Below, piece by piece: positions 33,582-44,655 of a DNA stretch of 64,000 nt. The notes beneath the pieces were generated by a model. That model had not been told where the DNA came from. It worked only from the letters and a program-made list of their open reading frames with translations, and made no database searches. The DNA is from Guyanagaster necrorhizus (Eukaryota > Basidiomycota > Agaricomycetes > Agaricales > Physalacriaceae): contig NW_025064889.1 in the NCBI RefSeq assembly GCF_019112545.1, positions 62,001 through 126,000 on the forward strand. Direction: 5' to 3'. Positions within the stretch are counted from its first letter, which is position 1, and each line of letters opens with the position of its first letter. The translations under genes were made by a program, and so were the position numbers.

Positions 33582-35811
33582 ATGTTCTCCGTTTTTCTCC
33601 TCTTTCTGGCAGCCTTGACATCATCTGTGTCACCAACGTTCTATAACTGACGTTCGAAGAACGACCTATCGCTCATCCCTGGTCGGCCAAACGGTGAGCG
33701 GTATCACAGGAGCGGTCTCCGCCAAGGTCAATCTTTCTGGCTCTCTCATGAACATAATCCTGATTTTTTTGCAGACATCTTATGGTTTCTTCTTGAGTGG
33801 GAATCCTGTTAACGATACTCGTGTCCCCAATGGAATCTACGTCTATGGGTCTGCGGCCGTCAAGCAGGTGAGTGTAGGAGACAGCGTCTCCCTTGGCGGA
33901 AAGGTCGCTGAATATCGGTCCGAATCCAACTACCTTTATTTGACCGAAATCAGCTCGCCTTCCAGCATCAAGGTCCTATCCAGCAACGACACTGTCGACC
34001 CTATCGTCATCAGAATAGACCGGGTTCCCCCAACTCAGCACTTATCGTCATTGGATGTCGGTGCCGATGGGTGGCTTTCAGTTCCCAACAATCAGAGTCT
34101 CCTATCCATATCAAATCCTTCCCTCCAGCCTGATGTGTATGGGATGGACTTTTGGCAGAGTCTTGACGGACAACTCGTACAGATCAACAACCCGGTCTCT
34201 GTCAATTTCGAAAATAGCTACGGAGAATTCTGGGTGTACGGTAATTGGAACGTCACTGGATTGAATGGACGCGGGGGATTGACCATCACATTTGGTGCGC
34301 TCTTCCGGAAATGATTTACCATCCTGGCGTTGATCCCCTTGCCAGGTCCTGATGGTATCCCAGATGCTAATCCCGAAGTTGTGATTATCGGATCGCCAAC
34401 TGATGGAACTGAAAATTCATCCGTTGCTGTGGGTGTTCAGTTGAGCGACATCGTAGGTGTAGTGACGTACCAGTATGTTGCCCATTTGCATCTGATCAGT
34501 CAGCTTACTTGAATCTAGATATGGATTCTACTATGTTCTTCCTCTTACTGCTCCAACCGTCATTGCTACACGAGATTACGACGTACCTCCGTCGTCGATT
34601 TTGTCAGAAACAGATTCATGTATCATTACCTTTGGTGATTATAACGTACATTCGGCGGAATCTGTACGTTCGGCAGCTGCTCCAACTCACCTTTAGGTCG
34701 AGAATATGGCACCGACCTCTGACCATCTGCCTGCTGTCGCAAAGCAAATCTCCGACTACCTTCTGATACCCGACATTATGACTCCAAGAAATCCAAAATA
34801 ACAGTGGAGCTGACGATGATGGTGTCGTCGATGCTAATCTAACCCTCTCAACCTTAGCTTCTGCTATTGCTGATGAGAGTGGGCTGACTTATGAATTCGT
34901 CGACATCAACCCCGAAGATGGGCAGGATGGCGGACAGCCGGGAGGAAACATTCGGCAAGCTTATCTGTAGGTCTAACGTCATTTCACTGTCTATGACCAA
35001 ATTTAATGATATTATTTAGGTACAATGCCGACAAACTTAAACTCGTTTCGGGAATACCTGTAGGAACCTCACTGGAGAGCCTGGAGGTTTGTGCGGACTC
35101 GGTCGGCTTCCCTACCTTGAAGTATGTAATGGCCGACGCTGATGATTTTCCATTTCTGATTGTACGGAAGCTTGAATCCCGGTCGTATAGACCCCACGAA
35201 CGATGCCTGGAAGGATTCTCGAAAGCCTCTTGTTGCGGAATGGGCGACAAGCTCGGGCGCAAAAATGTACACCATTAATGTTCACTTGTCATCCAAGGGT
35301 GGGAGCACTTCTACACAAGGGGATCCCCGACCACCAGTGAACTCCCCTATCGAACAGCGGACAAGTCAAGTTGGGGTTACTTTAGTGAGTGTCTTCTCTC
35401 TGGGAACGAACTGTCTATAAAATGATCTTTCTAGTCCTTCATTAAGGCCATTCTCGATATCGACAACTCTGCCAATATCGTGATTGCAGGAGACTTCAAT
35501 GAATACGTCCAGACTCGTTCGGTGTTCAAATCCCTCCAGGAGGTTCTATAAGATATCGACGAAGTAGCTGGAATAGCTGACGTTGAGCAATACACTTATG
35601 TTTACAATCAGAACATGCAGCAGCTTGATCATATCTTTATTTCTAGTGCTATCGTAAAACGCGGCGTGGAGGCGGAACATATGCATGTGAGTAACGGCAC
35701 TGTCTCGATTGAACTTCTTCATCTGACCGCAGCCAGGTTAATAACTGGTCATCTTATGACAGTCGGACCAGTGACCATGATCCCACGGTTGGGAAGATCC
35801 GACTGTGCTAA
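33582..35811 (+). pseudogene. secreted endonuclease/exonuclease/phosphatase-family nuclease, broken
   Basis: Starts with a signal peptide (MFSVFLLFLAAL) at 33582. An OB-like N-terminal domain follows (TSYGFFLSGNP, NGIYVYG), then the nuclease domain with GDYNVENMAP, QEIQNNSGADDDG, IAGDFNEY, LDHIFIS and the catalytic ending SDHDPTVGK before the stop at 35809-35811. Introns with normal GT..AG ends join most pieces, for example near 33747-33775, 34295-34347 and 34475-34519. Three lesions remain: a one-base shift near 33645, another near 34777 just before the QEIQ motif, and TAA at 35549-35551. Intact members are secreted DNA/RNA-degrading enzymes. This copy would not make a full product. Confidence 0.85.
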
Positions 35812-35882
35812 ATCGATATTTGTATTCCGGTGTGTTTTGTGATATACTGCTTGTATTGAATGAATATAATCCCTGACATCCA

Positions 35883-35901
35883 AAGGAAGGAAGGAAGGAA
35901 G
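35883..35901 (+). repeat. AAGG microsatellite
   Basis: Nearly five copies of AAGG in tandem. Confidence 0.9.
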
Positions 35902-36075
35902 TAAGCAGCGTCTCTATTTTCAGATTCCTGAAAGTCTACCCAAATTGAAACACCAGGTTAGGGAGCCTCAATGTGCAACACAACGTTTACCAAGTTGACA
36001 TCAACCGTGCGTCGCAGTGTGAATTCAACTGTTATCTTTTCAGGGAACAGTGTTCATGCTGGATGACAGCTCCTT

Positions 36076-36115
36076 CGTTGTATCGTTGTATCGTTGTATC
36101 GTTGTATCGTTGTAT
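36076..36115 (+). repeat. 8-bp tandem repeat, 5 copies
   Basis: Five perfect copies of CGTTGTAT in non-coding DNA. Confidence 0.95.
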
Positions 36116-37610
36116 AGGTGGTCGATATACTGGGACCGATCTGCCGTATGAGGGATGTCGTCGTTGGATAGCAAGAATAGCAATGCCGCCCCGCTAGGCA
36201 GACTGGTTCGAGGTAGGAACAGATGCAGGCGGCAACTGCCGAGTCTATGAAGACGTATTGAAGACATAAATTGAGAATCAGACGTCTTCCATTTATATCA
36301 CCCTGGTACAATTGCAGACGCTGTGGATACCGGTGGCGCCATCAAGGAATAAGAAAATCGAACATTTCGGGTGTAGGTTAATTCCCACACAGTAAGTAGT
36401 GGTTTACATCCTTTTTTTCATATCGTCGTTGAACTTCCTCACCAGTGACACATATGCACTCTACTAATGCCGTGGTGATTAAATGACGGTAAAGTTTGAA
36501 TTTGAAACGTTCGGCGGATTGGAAGGGGGACGATAGGTTCTAGTCTGCGAGCTTTCGCACATACGACGGTTATCGGTTGCCCACGCTGAAGACTTAACCA
36601 CTTCTTTTCCACTTTTCAATTGACCCCTACTTTTAAGGTCTTCCGAGATTCCACACCGGTGTACTCTACTATTCTCCGTCGAAACTTCGAGTGACTGGCT
36701 TTCGTCTTAGCCTCAGTGGGACCCACCTCTCCTCCTATAAGCTACAGTATTTTCAACTTTTTGGTAGCCAGAAAGGGAGGTGGGAAAGTTTGTAGGCACT
36801 CTTTGACAGTCTCGATCGGGACCTCTGGCGCTGGTCAACATATTCGTACAGGTGCGTATGCCCGAGCCTGGTGTTGTGGCGATACAGGGTAGGAACAGTG
36901 CCTGAACTCTATGTCGTTTTCACCTCTAATACACTCCGTTACAGTACAGAGACTTCATGTTCAACAAAATTGCCTAACCAAGTAGTGTCCTCGCCGCTGA
37001 TCGCAATCGACGTCTTTGAAGGTCTGGAAGTGCAATACTATCACAAACATTCAAAAAAGATAATTCATAATCCACGCGGTCCCTCCAAACTCTCAAGCGT
37101 TTGTCGTCAGGTTTTCACCATTCTCTTATATGTTGATACCTCTTCAGTCGTTGTTTCTGAGTCTTTCGGAATAGGCCACACTGTGCTCGCATTGATTAAT
37201 ATTCTCGACGGCTAACATGGTGTTCAGATAATTTACGAGCTAGACATCTAGTAGATGTACCAGTAAAGGACTGCGCGATCCTGATTGAACTTCTAACCCC
37301 ACAAATCAGATTACGGAGTAGAGGAATGTGGGGTAAAAGGTTTGTCTTCTGACGCCAACCAGCACTCTAGAAATCCAAGGCCCGAGGGTGAATCCAAAGG
37401 CCTGAACTACTAAGTAGCGGAACTCCGGGAGGCCGTCTTTCAGTGACTCGTGAACGTGATTTGCTGTCACGATCCTGAACAAGTTACTTTGTTGGGTGGC
37501 TTTTACTAAGGACTGATGGTCCCTAGATCTATCCGTTACTTGGGCTTGGGTTCCTCCGGATATGTTCTCCCTGACAGTACGCACTCTGAAGGCTCCAGAT
37601 CCGAAGATCC

Positions 37611-37643
37611 TGTGGGGAATTTCGAATTTGACATTTCCCCGCA
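37611..37643 (+). promoter_or_regulatory. inverted-repeat promoter element, copy 1
   Basis: 33 bp with half-sites TGTGGGGAAT and ATTTCCCCGCA in inverted orientation, 195 bases before the ATG. It differs from the copy at 41405-41437 by one base, while the flanking promoter has diverged much more. Confidence 0.65.
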
Positions 37644-37763
37644 TCCAAGCCTATTTTTGACGAACTCTCGTTCCATTTTTCAATTCGATCGTAAGATCAA
37701 TTGATGGAATCGGCAGAGAGGCCCATAGTGGGATAGTGACTACATGTGGTATGTGAACACATC

Positions 37764-37770
37764 TATAAAA
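37764..37770 (+). promoter_or_regulatory. TATA box
   Basis: TATAAAA, 74 bases before the ATG, conserved with 41524-41530 of the paralogue. Confidence 0.75.
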
Positions 37771-37837
37771 GACGAGACAGCGAGCGAAAGAATGCCAGTT
37801 GGTTCCCTCGCCCACCACTACTATAACCTGCTATCAA

Positions 37838-38751
37838 ATGTCGTCCACTGACATCGAAAAGCTCGAGTCGGGCGTCAGTGAGGATATCACCTATCGCTCG
37901 GTACGAGGCCGCTTCACTAACGCCAACCCGCCGCCTCCACCCACAGCTGCCCTGCCGCCTCCGTCTAATGGCGCTGCTTTGTAAGTTTATCGTTATCGCG
38001 TTTGTCGAGTTAATTTGAAAGATAATTTTTCAGGGGTCTCTTCTCCTTCGGTGCTTCGTGTATTACCCTGTCTTTATACAATGCTCGGGCCAGCGGAGTC
38101 ACCGTACCCAACGTAGTAGTCGGCATGGCTCTATTCGTTGGCGGTGTATCCCAGTTTACCGGTGGGATTGTCGAATTTTGTCGCAGGAGCACGTTCACCG
38201 GATCAGGTTCGTGCACTCTCACGCCTTTTCCGTGTCTTTAACCTTCTCAACCTATCCTGTAGTTTTCTGCATCTATGGAAATTTCTGGCTGTCGTATGCA
38301 GCCGTCCTGCTTCCCGGAACTGGCATTTCGGCTGCATATGACGGCAACGCCGACATGCTTGGCGATGCCCTCGGTATCTACCTCGTCATTTGGACCATCA
38401 TCAGCTTCATGTTCTGGTACGTTTCTTCTGCGTTAGTATACTAATTGCTAAGGTCAATCTAGGATTGTTGCGCTCCGAAAAACCGTGGCTTTGGTTCTGT
38501 TGTTAAGTATCCTTATTGCAACCTTCACCCTGCTCTCTATAGCCCAGTTTACTGGAAGTTCAGCGTATGTATCCTTCTCTCATCTATATCATCGTATGTG
38601 CTCACGTCCTCGATCCTATAGTGTTGCACAGGCGGGAGGTATTGTCGGTGTCGTCACAGGCTTTGGTGCTTGGTATGTTGGTCTTGGGGAGCTACTCGCT
38701 GCGGACCCCTTCCCACCTTTCCTCTTGCCTCAGGGCGTTTTCAAGCATTAG
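37838..38751 (+). CDS. GPR1/FUN34/YaaH-family transporter A, 233 aa
   Basis: Exons 37838-37980, 38034-38206, 38263-38416, 38463-38564 and 38622-38751 sum to 702 nt, an exact codon count. After a polar N-terminus with a Pro run come six hydrophobic segments. Family-like motifs are GLFSFGASC, VVVGMALFVGGVSQFTGGIVEF, YGNFWLSYAAVLLPGTG and the end FPPFLLPQ. Members (yeast Ato/Ady2, Aspergillus AcpA) move acetate, or ammonium coupled to it, across the plasma membrane. The substrate here is inferred. The usual NPAPLG signature is only partly kept (APLG-like region reads NGAALG). Paralogue B lies 2.9 kb downstream. Confidence 0.9.
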
Positions 38752-39170
38752 GGTCATGGATAAAGCATTACAGCTCGTTAAATTTTGACATCGTAACAAT
38801 GATAATGATTCTGTAACTTCCCTATAAATGACGCATTCACGATACTTGTAAATTATATACTACTGACAACGGTTTGACGATTGACAACGATTCTCACTCC
38901 GGAAAGCGAGGATGCTATAAGCTCAACGTCTTGCTATTGCATCTTTATAAGACTATGAACACTACTCGATGTGAAATAGATTATAAATATGGTTGAATCG
39001 ATCTTATTGCCCAGTGCTAATACACAATGGATCGCTACTTGTCTCATCCCTAGACGTCAAGTGTAAAATAATCCGGTTCGAGTCTAATTTGATCCCCAAA
39101 GGTGGTACATATGTAGTGGTCATTGAAAGGTGCTACATTCACTGCAACTAGGCAGAGCTAGGCCTACGAC
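38752..39170. other. 3' flank of transporter A
   Basis: Non-coding, but similar to the 3' flank of transporter B (42533-42940), for example around GTAAATTATAT and GCTATAAG. Part of the tandem duplication. Confidence 0.5.
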
Positions 39171-39950
39171 CCTGGGTTTCTTGGCGCCGCTTTTTCTTTG
39201 GTCCAAAGGCTGGTGCAATCTCAGGAACCCATCCAAAGGAGGCCGGTCGAAAGAAAGAGAAGAAACTTCAGGGTCGGAGCGAAAAGTATTTTTGAAATTC
39301 TACAAATAAGAGTCGCAGATATGCTTGTCGTGACAATAACTGGAATGGCCCACCTGATTCTATGCGAGCGCCCAAGGAGTTGGCCAGTGTTTAGAGGGAA
39401 GAGAATTAGTTACCACTGTTCCACCCGAAAAAGGTATTGCATAACTCAGCATATATCATCCCCTGAATACTACGTACCATCATGGGAATCCAATTACCGC
39501 TGCATGATAACACCAGAAGACACTGCACGTTGCTGCGTGGGCACATCTGCTCCCAGTAGCCCTATCATGTTCCAGGTTCCTCGTCCAGGTGCCAGGGCTG
39601 GCACACGAATCAGTTCAAACGCAATGTAGTAAGGGACTTATTAATATTATTGGCGACCAATCTCATCCAGCAACGTCACCATTTTCCCTCCATCCACTCT
39701 CCACTCTCAGGACCCTCCTCAGAGAAATTGCCTTATTGAGACGCTCAGATGGCGCCAGTCGAAATGCTTAATCATCGCTGGAACTGCGTTTTGTGTATTT
39801 TCCTTCAGTCTTCTAATCTACTAGAATCCGTCCCGCCAGTGGGTGTGTTGCCTAGACCTCTGCAGTCAGCCTTGAATCGTGCGGCGTGGCGATATCAAAA
39901 CACTAGTAATTTGTATAATCGACAAATCAAGTCCCACTGACATGAGAAAG
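39171..39950 (-). pseudogene. remnant of an unnamed duplicated gene
   Basis: No intact frame. Nucleotide similarity to 40600-41000 and to 43180-43285 (shared AAGTATCG/CCCTATCA and TAATCATCGCTGGAAC-like blocks) suggests a decayed copy of the minus-strand gene seen best at 40591-40854. Confidence 0.4.
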
Positions 39951-40590
39951 GACAATGTTCAGGCTTCCCATGTGCCAATGATGCATGGATCCTTTATCAT
40001 TCTGTGCAGGCAATTCGATTTTTCCCGATTGAACGGTGGCTAGCGAGATCTACCAGTGCACCAGGATGAAGACTTAGGGCTGAGCAGGCAGTAATTCCCA
40101 CAAGATGGTCCAACGCGAAGCCGAGCAATCCGCGCCGGTGTGTCACTATGTCGAAGTCTCGAAGAATGGCCGTTCTAAACGGATTCCAAGCCCTTTGAGT
40201 CCCCAATTGGCAGTTTTACCGCATCGTAGAGCTCTAAGACATCGACGATGCTAAATAACCCCTATGGAGGACAGAAAGACTCGCATCAAGGTTCAAACGT
40301 TCACGACAAAGCCAGTATGTTCGGAATGGTCGGACCGAAATATGAGAGTGGCGTGGGAAAACATCAGATTAGCGGTTCCGCTGACCTGCAAGAGCGACGC
40401 GGCATCATTCATATGCTCGTTCAACTACTTGGTTGGAATATCTCTCGTGCAAGTTGAGCTGCAGGCTACAGACTTCAAGCCTTTTTCCTTGTTGCCTAAG
40501 TTCCATTCTAGTCGAGAAGCTAATCGAAAGACTCAGAACAGATACAAGGACATCATGAAGCACCAGATAAAATAAAATATATCTTGTAAC
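39951..40590. other. intergenic
   Basis: No gene supported. Confidence 0.4.
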
Positions 40591-40854
40591 TCATACAGAA
40601 TCCACAGAGTGATGCATACCACCAATGGAATTCAAGTATCGTTTCGCCATCCAATTTTTACTTTGCTGCTCTCGAGCTTCACTTTGAACAGCCCTATCAC
40701 GTTCATCAAAGGATGGCGTACAGATCAATTCCAACGCTCTGTAGTATAGGTCTTGGTATCCAGCCATCATGTTGCGTCCGAAAGCGTCGCCATTTTCCTT
40801 CCATGATCGTGACTCTTTCCACCCACTCTTCAGAACCCGAAGCATCTGCCTCAC
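40591..40854 (-). CDS. 3' exon or remnant of a hypothetical gene
   Basis: An 87-codon open frame that reads like a real helical protein end (GRNMMAGYQDLYYRALELI, then DERDRAVQSEAREQQ). It is the best preserved of three related segments in this area, the others being near 39480-39800 and 43180-43285. Upstream exons between 40860 and 41200 are disrupted. No family recognised. Confidence 0.35.
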   Translation of the reverse strand: MRQMLRVLKSGWKESRSWKENGDAFGRNMMAGYQDLYYRALELICTPSFDERDRAVQSEAREQQSKNWMAKRYLNSIGGMHHSVDSV

Positions 40855-41324
40855 TCATGATGTCGACTCCTAGAACGCTGCCATGTTGTTTGGATGGCGG
40901 ATGTCAACGTACTTTATCATCGCTGGAACCTCGCTTGTCTATCCCCACATTTATTCTTCGACCCCCCGGCTTGCCTGAACCACTCTTTTTGCTGCTCACA
41001 TGTCGCATTCGCTCATCCTGGGCAGGGCCGCAGCGCCGGTTGCTCGCTTGTCGGACTAAAGCCACTTGGCGGAGATGGTCCTCTGCAATATCGAATGTCA
41101 GCTAGGGTAGATGAAGACCGGGGTGCCGTTCAGAGATTCGGCCCGGCGCCCTTCGATCCCGTGCTGCAGCCCAAATGAGCTTGGCATCAATCAAAAAGAC
41201 TCCTTCTCACCTTCCCTGCCTCTTTAGCTCACTCCAAACTGTATTCGTACATCGTCTCAATGGTCACTGGTAAGTGCAATTGGCACCCACACCACTACTG
41301 GACCAGGCTGGTCAAACGTGTCTT
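40855..41324. other. intergenic or decayed 5' part of the hypothetical gene
   Basis: Frames are short and disrupted. The TCATCGCTGGAACC block is shared with 39770. Confidence 0.35.
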
Positions 41325-41404
41325 GATTTAACATGGGCTTGCGTTTCTCTGGATATATTCTTCCTGATAGCACAATCCCCACGGGCTTTAGATCTCCATC
41401 AATC

Positions 41405-41437
41405 TGTGGGGAATTTCGAATTCGACATTTCCCCGCA
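41405..41437 (+). promoter_or_regulatory. inverted-repeat promoter element, copy 2
   Basis: Same half-sites as 37611-37643 (TGTGGGGAAT and ATTTCCCCGCA), 176 bases before the ATG of transporter B, one base different over 33. Confidence 0.65.
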
Positions 41438-41523
41438 CCAACTCCATTTTTGACAAGCTCTATTGACGGAATGCGGAAAGTGCAAAAAAAGTGCCAGTGC
41501 CCCTAGTTAGCATCTAGCCTGTC

Positions 41524-41530
41524 TATAAAA
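41524..41530 (+). promoter_or_regulatory. TATA box
   Basis: TATAAAA, 83 bases from the box end to the ATG of transporter B. Confidence 0.75.
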
Positions 41531-41612
41531 GACTGCACATCGAGAAAAAGAACTCTAATTGCTTTTCTCCCTTGCCGACTACTACTACACTATAAGCTTA
41601 CACCACTATCGA

Positions 41613-42532
41613 ATGTCGTCCACTGACGTCGATAAGCTCGAATTGGGCATCACCGAAGATATCACCCATCTCTCGATTCAAGGTCACTTCGCCAACGCCA
41701 ATCATCCTTCTCCACCCGTCGCCGCCCCGCCTCCTGCTAATGGCTCCGTTCTGTAAGTTTATCATTGTAGCGTTCGACGTCGGGCTAATTTCTAAAATCA
41801 ATCTCCAGGGGTCTCTTCTCCTTCGGTTCTACATGTATCGTCCTTTCTCTATACAACGCCCAGGCCAGCGGAATCACCATCCCCAACGCTGTAGTCGGCA
41901 TGGCTTTATTCGTTGGCGGCGTATCCCAGTTTACCGGTGGAATTATCGAATTTTGTCGCAGGAGCACGTTCACGGGATCAGGTTTGTGCGGTCCCTCGCC
42001 TTTTCGGTGCCTTGTAACCCACTTAACTACCCTGTAGTGTTCTGTATCTATGGAACCTTCTGGCTGTCATATGCAGCCGTCCTGCTTCCTGGAACTGGCA
42101 TTGCCTCTGCATATAATGGTGAGGAAAACATGCTTGGCGATGCCCTCGATATCTACCTCATCGTATGGGCCATCATCACCGTCATGTTCTTGTATGTTTC
42201 CTCCGAGTAACTATGCTAGTACCTATTGCTAAGGTCCACGTAGGATTGTCGCGCTCCGGAAAACTGTGGCTTTGATTACCGTATTGGCAGCCCTTGTTGT
42301 AACCTTCCTCCTGCTCGCTATAGCCGAGTTCACAGGACGTTCAGCGTATGTACCTTCCTCTCGTCTATGTCTTTGTATGTGCTCACGTCCTCGATCCTAT
42401 AGTTTTGCAAAGGCAGGAGGGATTGTCGGTGTCATCCCCGGATTTGGTGCACTTTACATCGGTCTTGCAGACCTATTGGCTGCAGACCCTTTCCCACCTT
42501 TTCTCTTACCTCAGGGGGATTTCAAGCATTAA
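41613..42532 (+). CDS. GPR1/FUN34/YaaH-family transporter B, 232 aa
   Basis: Exons 41613-41752, 41809-41981, 42038-42191, 42244-42345 and 42403-42532 sum to 699 nt, an exact codon count. Four of the five exons match those of transporter A in length and all introns sit at the same codons. The products are alike along the full length, with most changes in the polar N-terminus and in the loop after PGTG (SAYNGEENM here, SAAYDGNADM in A). Six membrane segments. Expected plasma-membrane acetate-type transport by family. Both copies look intact, so both are probably functional. Confidence 0.9.
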
Positions 42533-43290
42533 CATTATCATTGTGACGCCACAGAAAATTTAATTTAATATCGTACTAAGAGAATGATTCTGCCGGCTAG
42601 TAAAATACACGACATTTGTAAATTATGTAGAGTTACTAAAACGGTACTTTACAATGATTCTTGGCACTCAGGAAGAAAAGAAACGGGTGCTATAAGATCG
42701 GTGCGGCGCCATCTCAGCGTCTCTACAGGTTCGTTCACTTTATCAGGGACAGTGATCAGAAAAAAAGACCCATTCTTCTCCACTCCCTCGTTCACTTGAC
42801 ACGAGATATTGAGCGGTTTGATCGGCTTTGTCGCCTAGAGTCAACGCATCTCGAGCCTAAACGGTCTGGTTCAATTCTATTTGATTCCCAACGGTAATGC
42901 TTAGTGCCGATTAAAAAGTACTATAATCACGTTCACTGCAAGGAGACCTTGGCGCCGCTTTTTTTTTGGTCCAGAAGCTCAGGAACCCTTCTAAAGAGCG
43001 GAAGGTATGTTTGAAATTCTATGAAAAAGTCTCAGATGTCTGCGCGTCATGACAATAACTGGTGATTCTATTTGGGTACCCGAGGAGATAGCCAGGGCGT
43101 CTTGTGAAGAAATTAGTCACTATACCCTGAGGTTCTGTCGAAAGAAAAGTATTGCATAATTCATGTCATTTACGTATCACCAAGGGAATCCAAGTATCGC
43201 TGCATCAGAGGGCACTTCACCTTGTTGTGCGCGCATCCGCTCCCCAACTTCAGAAGTAGCCCTATCACGTTCCTCATCCGTCGCGGGTCG
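42533..43290. other. 3' flank of transporter B and decayed segment
   Basis: Matches the 3' flank of transporter A. From about 43180 it also matches the trailing remnant (39480 and 40630). No intact gene. Confidence 0.5.
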
Positions 43291-43617
43291 CGCTGTTACA
43301 ATAAATGCGTACGCACTAGCATCATGGCAGACGACTCCAAAGGTGAGTGAACTAGAGTTCTACTTTGGTCCTCTGTGCTTGTTCTTGAAGCAAATCCCCC
43401 AAGATCGTGAAACTAACCAAATCCGTTCTCCTTGGCGAAGCTTCGAATGTCTATCTGCTTTGTGAGGATGAACCTGCCGGGCACAAAAGGCAAATTTTGC
43501 AAGGATACGACTGCCCATGTCTACGATGCAGGTCATTGGGTGCATATGGAAGCCAAAGATGAGGTTAACCGGGATCTGTTTGCATAGATTCAGGCAGTTG
43601 AGGTCAAGACGGCGTAA
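43291..43617 (+). pseudogene. epoxide hydrolase 3' fragment
   Basis: Covers the end of exon 4, the intron and exon 5 of the hydrolase gene at 61560-62781, in the opposite orientation. Recognisable pieces are SIMADDSK, THVYDAGHWV-like sequence and the ending QAVEVKTA. It carries frame changes and a TAG at 43585-43587 where the intact copy has TGG (LAWIQAV). The 5' two thirds are absent, so it cannot be functional. Confidence 0.85.
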
Positions 43618-43738
43618 AAAATAGACGTGAAGAACAAGAAAAAAGGCTTATATGTAATAGTAGTCGAGTTTACTTGGACATAGCCTTTCTTTCAGTTGAA
43701 CCCATAAGCAAATTACCACCGCAGATCATTCATATACT

Positions 43739-44429
43739 CTAGTCGTCACTGTCGTCACTGTTGCTATCCTCTTCGTCAGAGAAGCTGTCTTCATATTGAG
43801 CGCCCACAGCAGCGAGACCAGGTCCAGAGGGTCGTGTTTCCGGTATCGATCCACTTTGTTCGCAAACGCCCATGGCCAAGCCACTGCTAGAATCTTTAAG
43901 CCCCTGTCTTGGTATATGATTATATTCTGCTGTTCGCTAGCGATGCAAGCGATGTCGATGATTCTGGACTGGGCGTGAATATACAAATATGCTGCAGGTT
44001 GCAGGGCTTACTGACCCTGTGATTGGGTATTAGATGTTCTCCATCGCAGTTCATCCAGTGTTGAAGGAATGATCGATCTAAACCGATTCGGTCCATCACC
44101 CATTGTACTTGTCCGAAGAGGTCGTTACCGTGCCTCTCCTTGGGGTGAAAACAATCATTATTGTCAGAGACACCCGCCAGGTGGCGTGAGATGTAATCGA
44201 TATCTTCTGTGCACTGCCTAGATTGTAGCGAGCCAACGAATACAGCACCACCGTGAATGATGAAGGTAGTTTGCTCGTTGCGTATAGCGAAAAGTTGTCT
44301 GGAGAGGTCTCTATAGATTTCCTGTAGATCACCCTTTTGGAGAACAACACGACATTGTTCGACGGCGGGTTGTACGGAAACGTAAAAAGTAGTTTGGAAT
44401 GTCTCCATGTGCGTCTGATAACGTATCAA
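43739..44429 (-). CDS. nucleotidyltransferase-like hypothetical protein, left copy
   Basis: First exon from ATG 44429 ends after SRHLA. The next begins at GNDLFGQVQWVMDRIGLDRS, and further exons give RIIDIACIASEQQN, GLKILAVAWPWAFANKVDRY and KHDPLDL, then an acidic tail with SDEEDSNSDDSDD ending at 43741-43739. The segment IHGGAVFVGSLQSRQCTEDIDYI looks like the RxTxDID entry of nucleotidyltransferase-fold proteins, but no activity is known to me. The splice between NHR and the RIIDIA part is unclear, and so is that before the acidic tail, so slight damage is possible. The paralogue at 60595-61517 is more damaged. Confidence 0.55.
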
Positions 44430-44655
44430 TGCCTAAAGATGAACGACAAGGTGCGGACAAAGTCCTTTAAAGGCATGGTGAGTCGTGAATCTGTTTATTT
44501 GATAGACGTTTGTCCATCATTATCGAGACCAGCAGACTTATCAGGCTGAGCACAGGGGTAAGAGTCAAATATTTGAATATTCCTTACGATTGCGACTCTG
44601 AATTTGTATACCATACTCATTCAGCGTTCTTGCCTTTGAACGCGTTTCAGCGTAA

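Larger units (their letters stand above)
35812..37610. other. intergenic with short repeats
   Basis: No gene supported. Holds two small tandem repeats listed separately. Confidence 0.5.
37535..39570. repeat. tandem segmental duplication, copy 1
   Basis: Promoter, GPR1/FUN34/YaaH gene, 3' flank and a trailing remnant are matched in order by 41325-43272. Shared landmarks are the 33-bp promoter element, TATAAAA, all four intron positions, a downstream CTTGGCGCCGC block (39179 and 42949) and a CCCTATCA block (39560 and 43260). Confidence 0.85.
41325..43272. repeat. tandem segmental duplication, copy 2
   Basis: Same order of elements as 37535-39570, with slightly shorter spacers (1948 versus 2036 bp). 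The right end abuts the left inverted-repeat arm. Confidence 0.85.

Noticed and set aside
39070..39110. GGTTCGAGTC, resembling a tRNA T-arm
   Set aside because: No acceptor stem, anticodon arm or D-arm could be formed around it.
43163..43465. 100-codon plus-strand ORF at the left arm edge
   Set aside because: It crosses the junction between the tandem copy and the hydrolase fragment and reads the fragment in a wrong frame.
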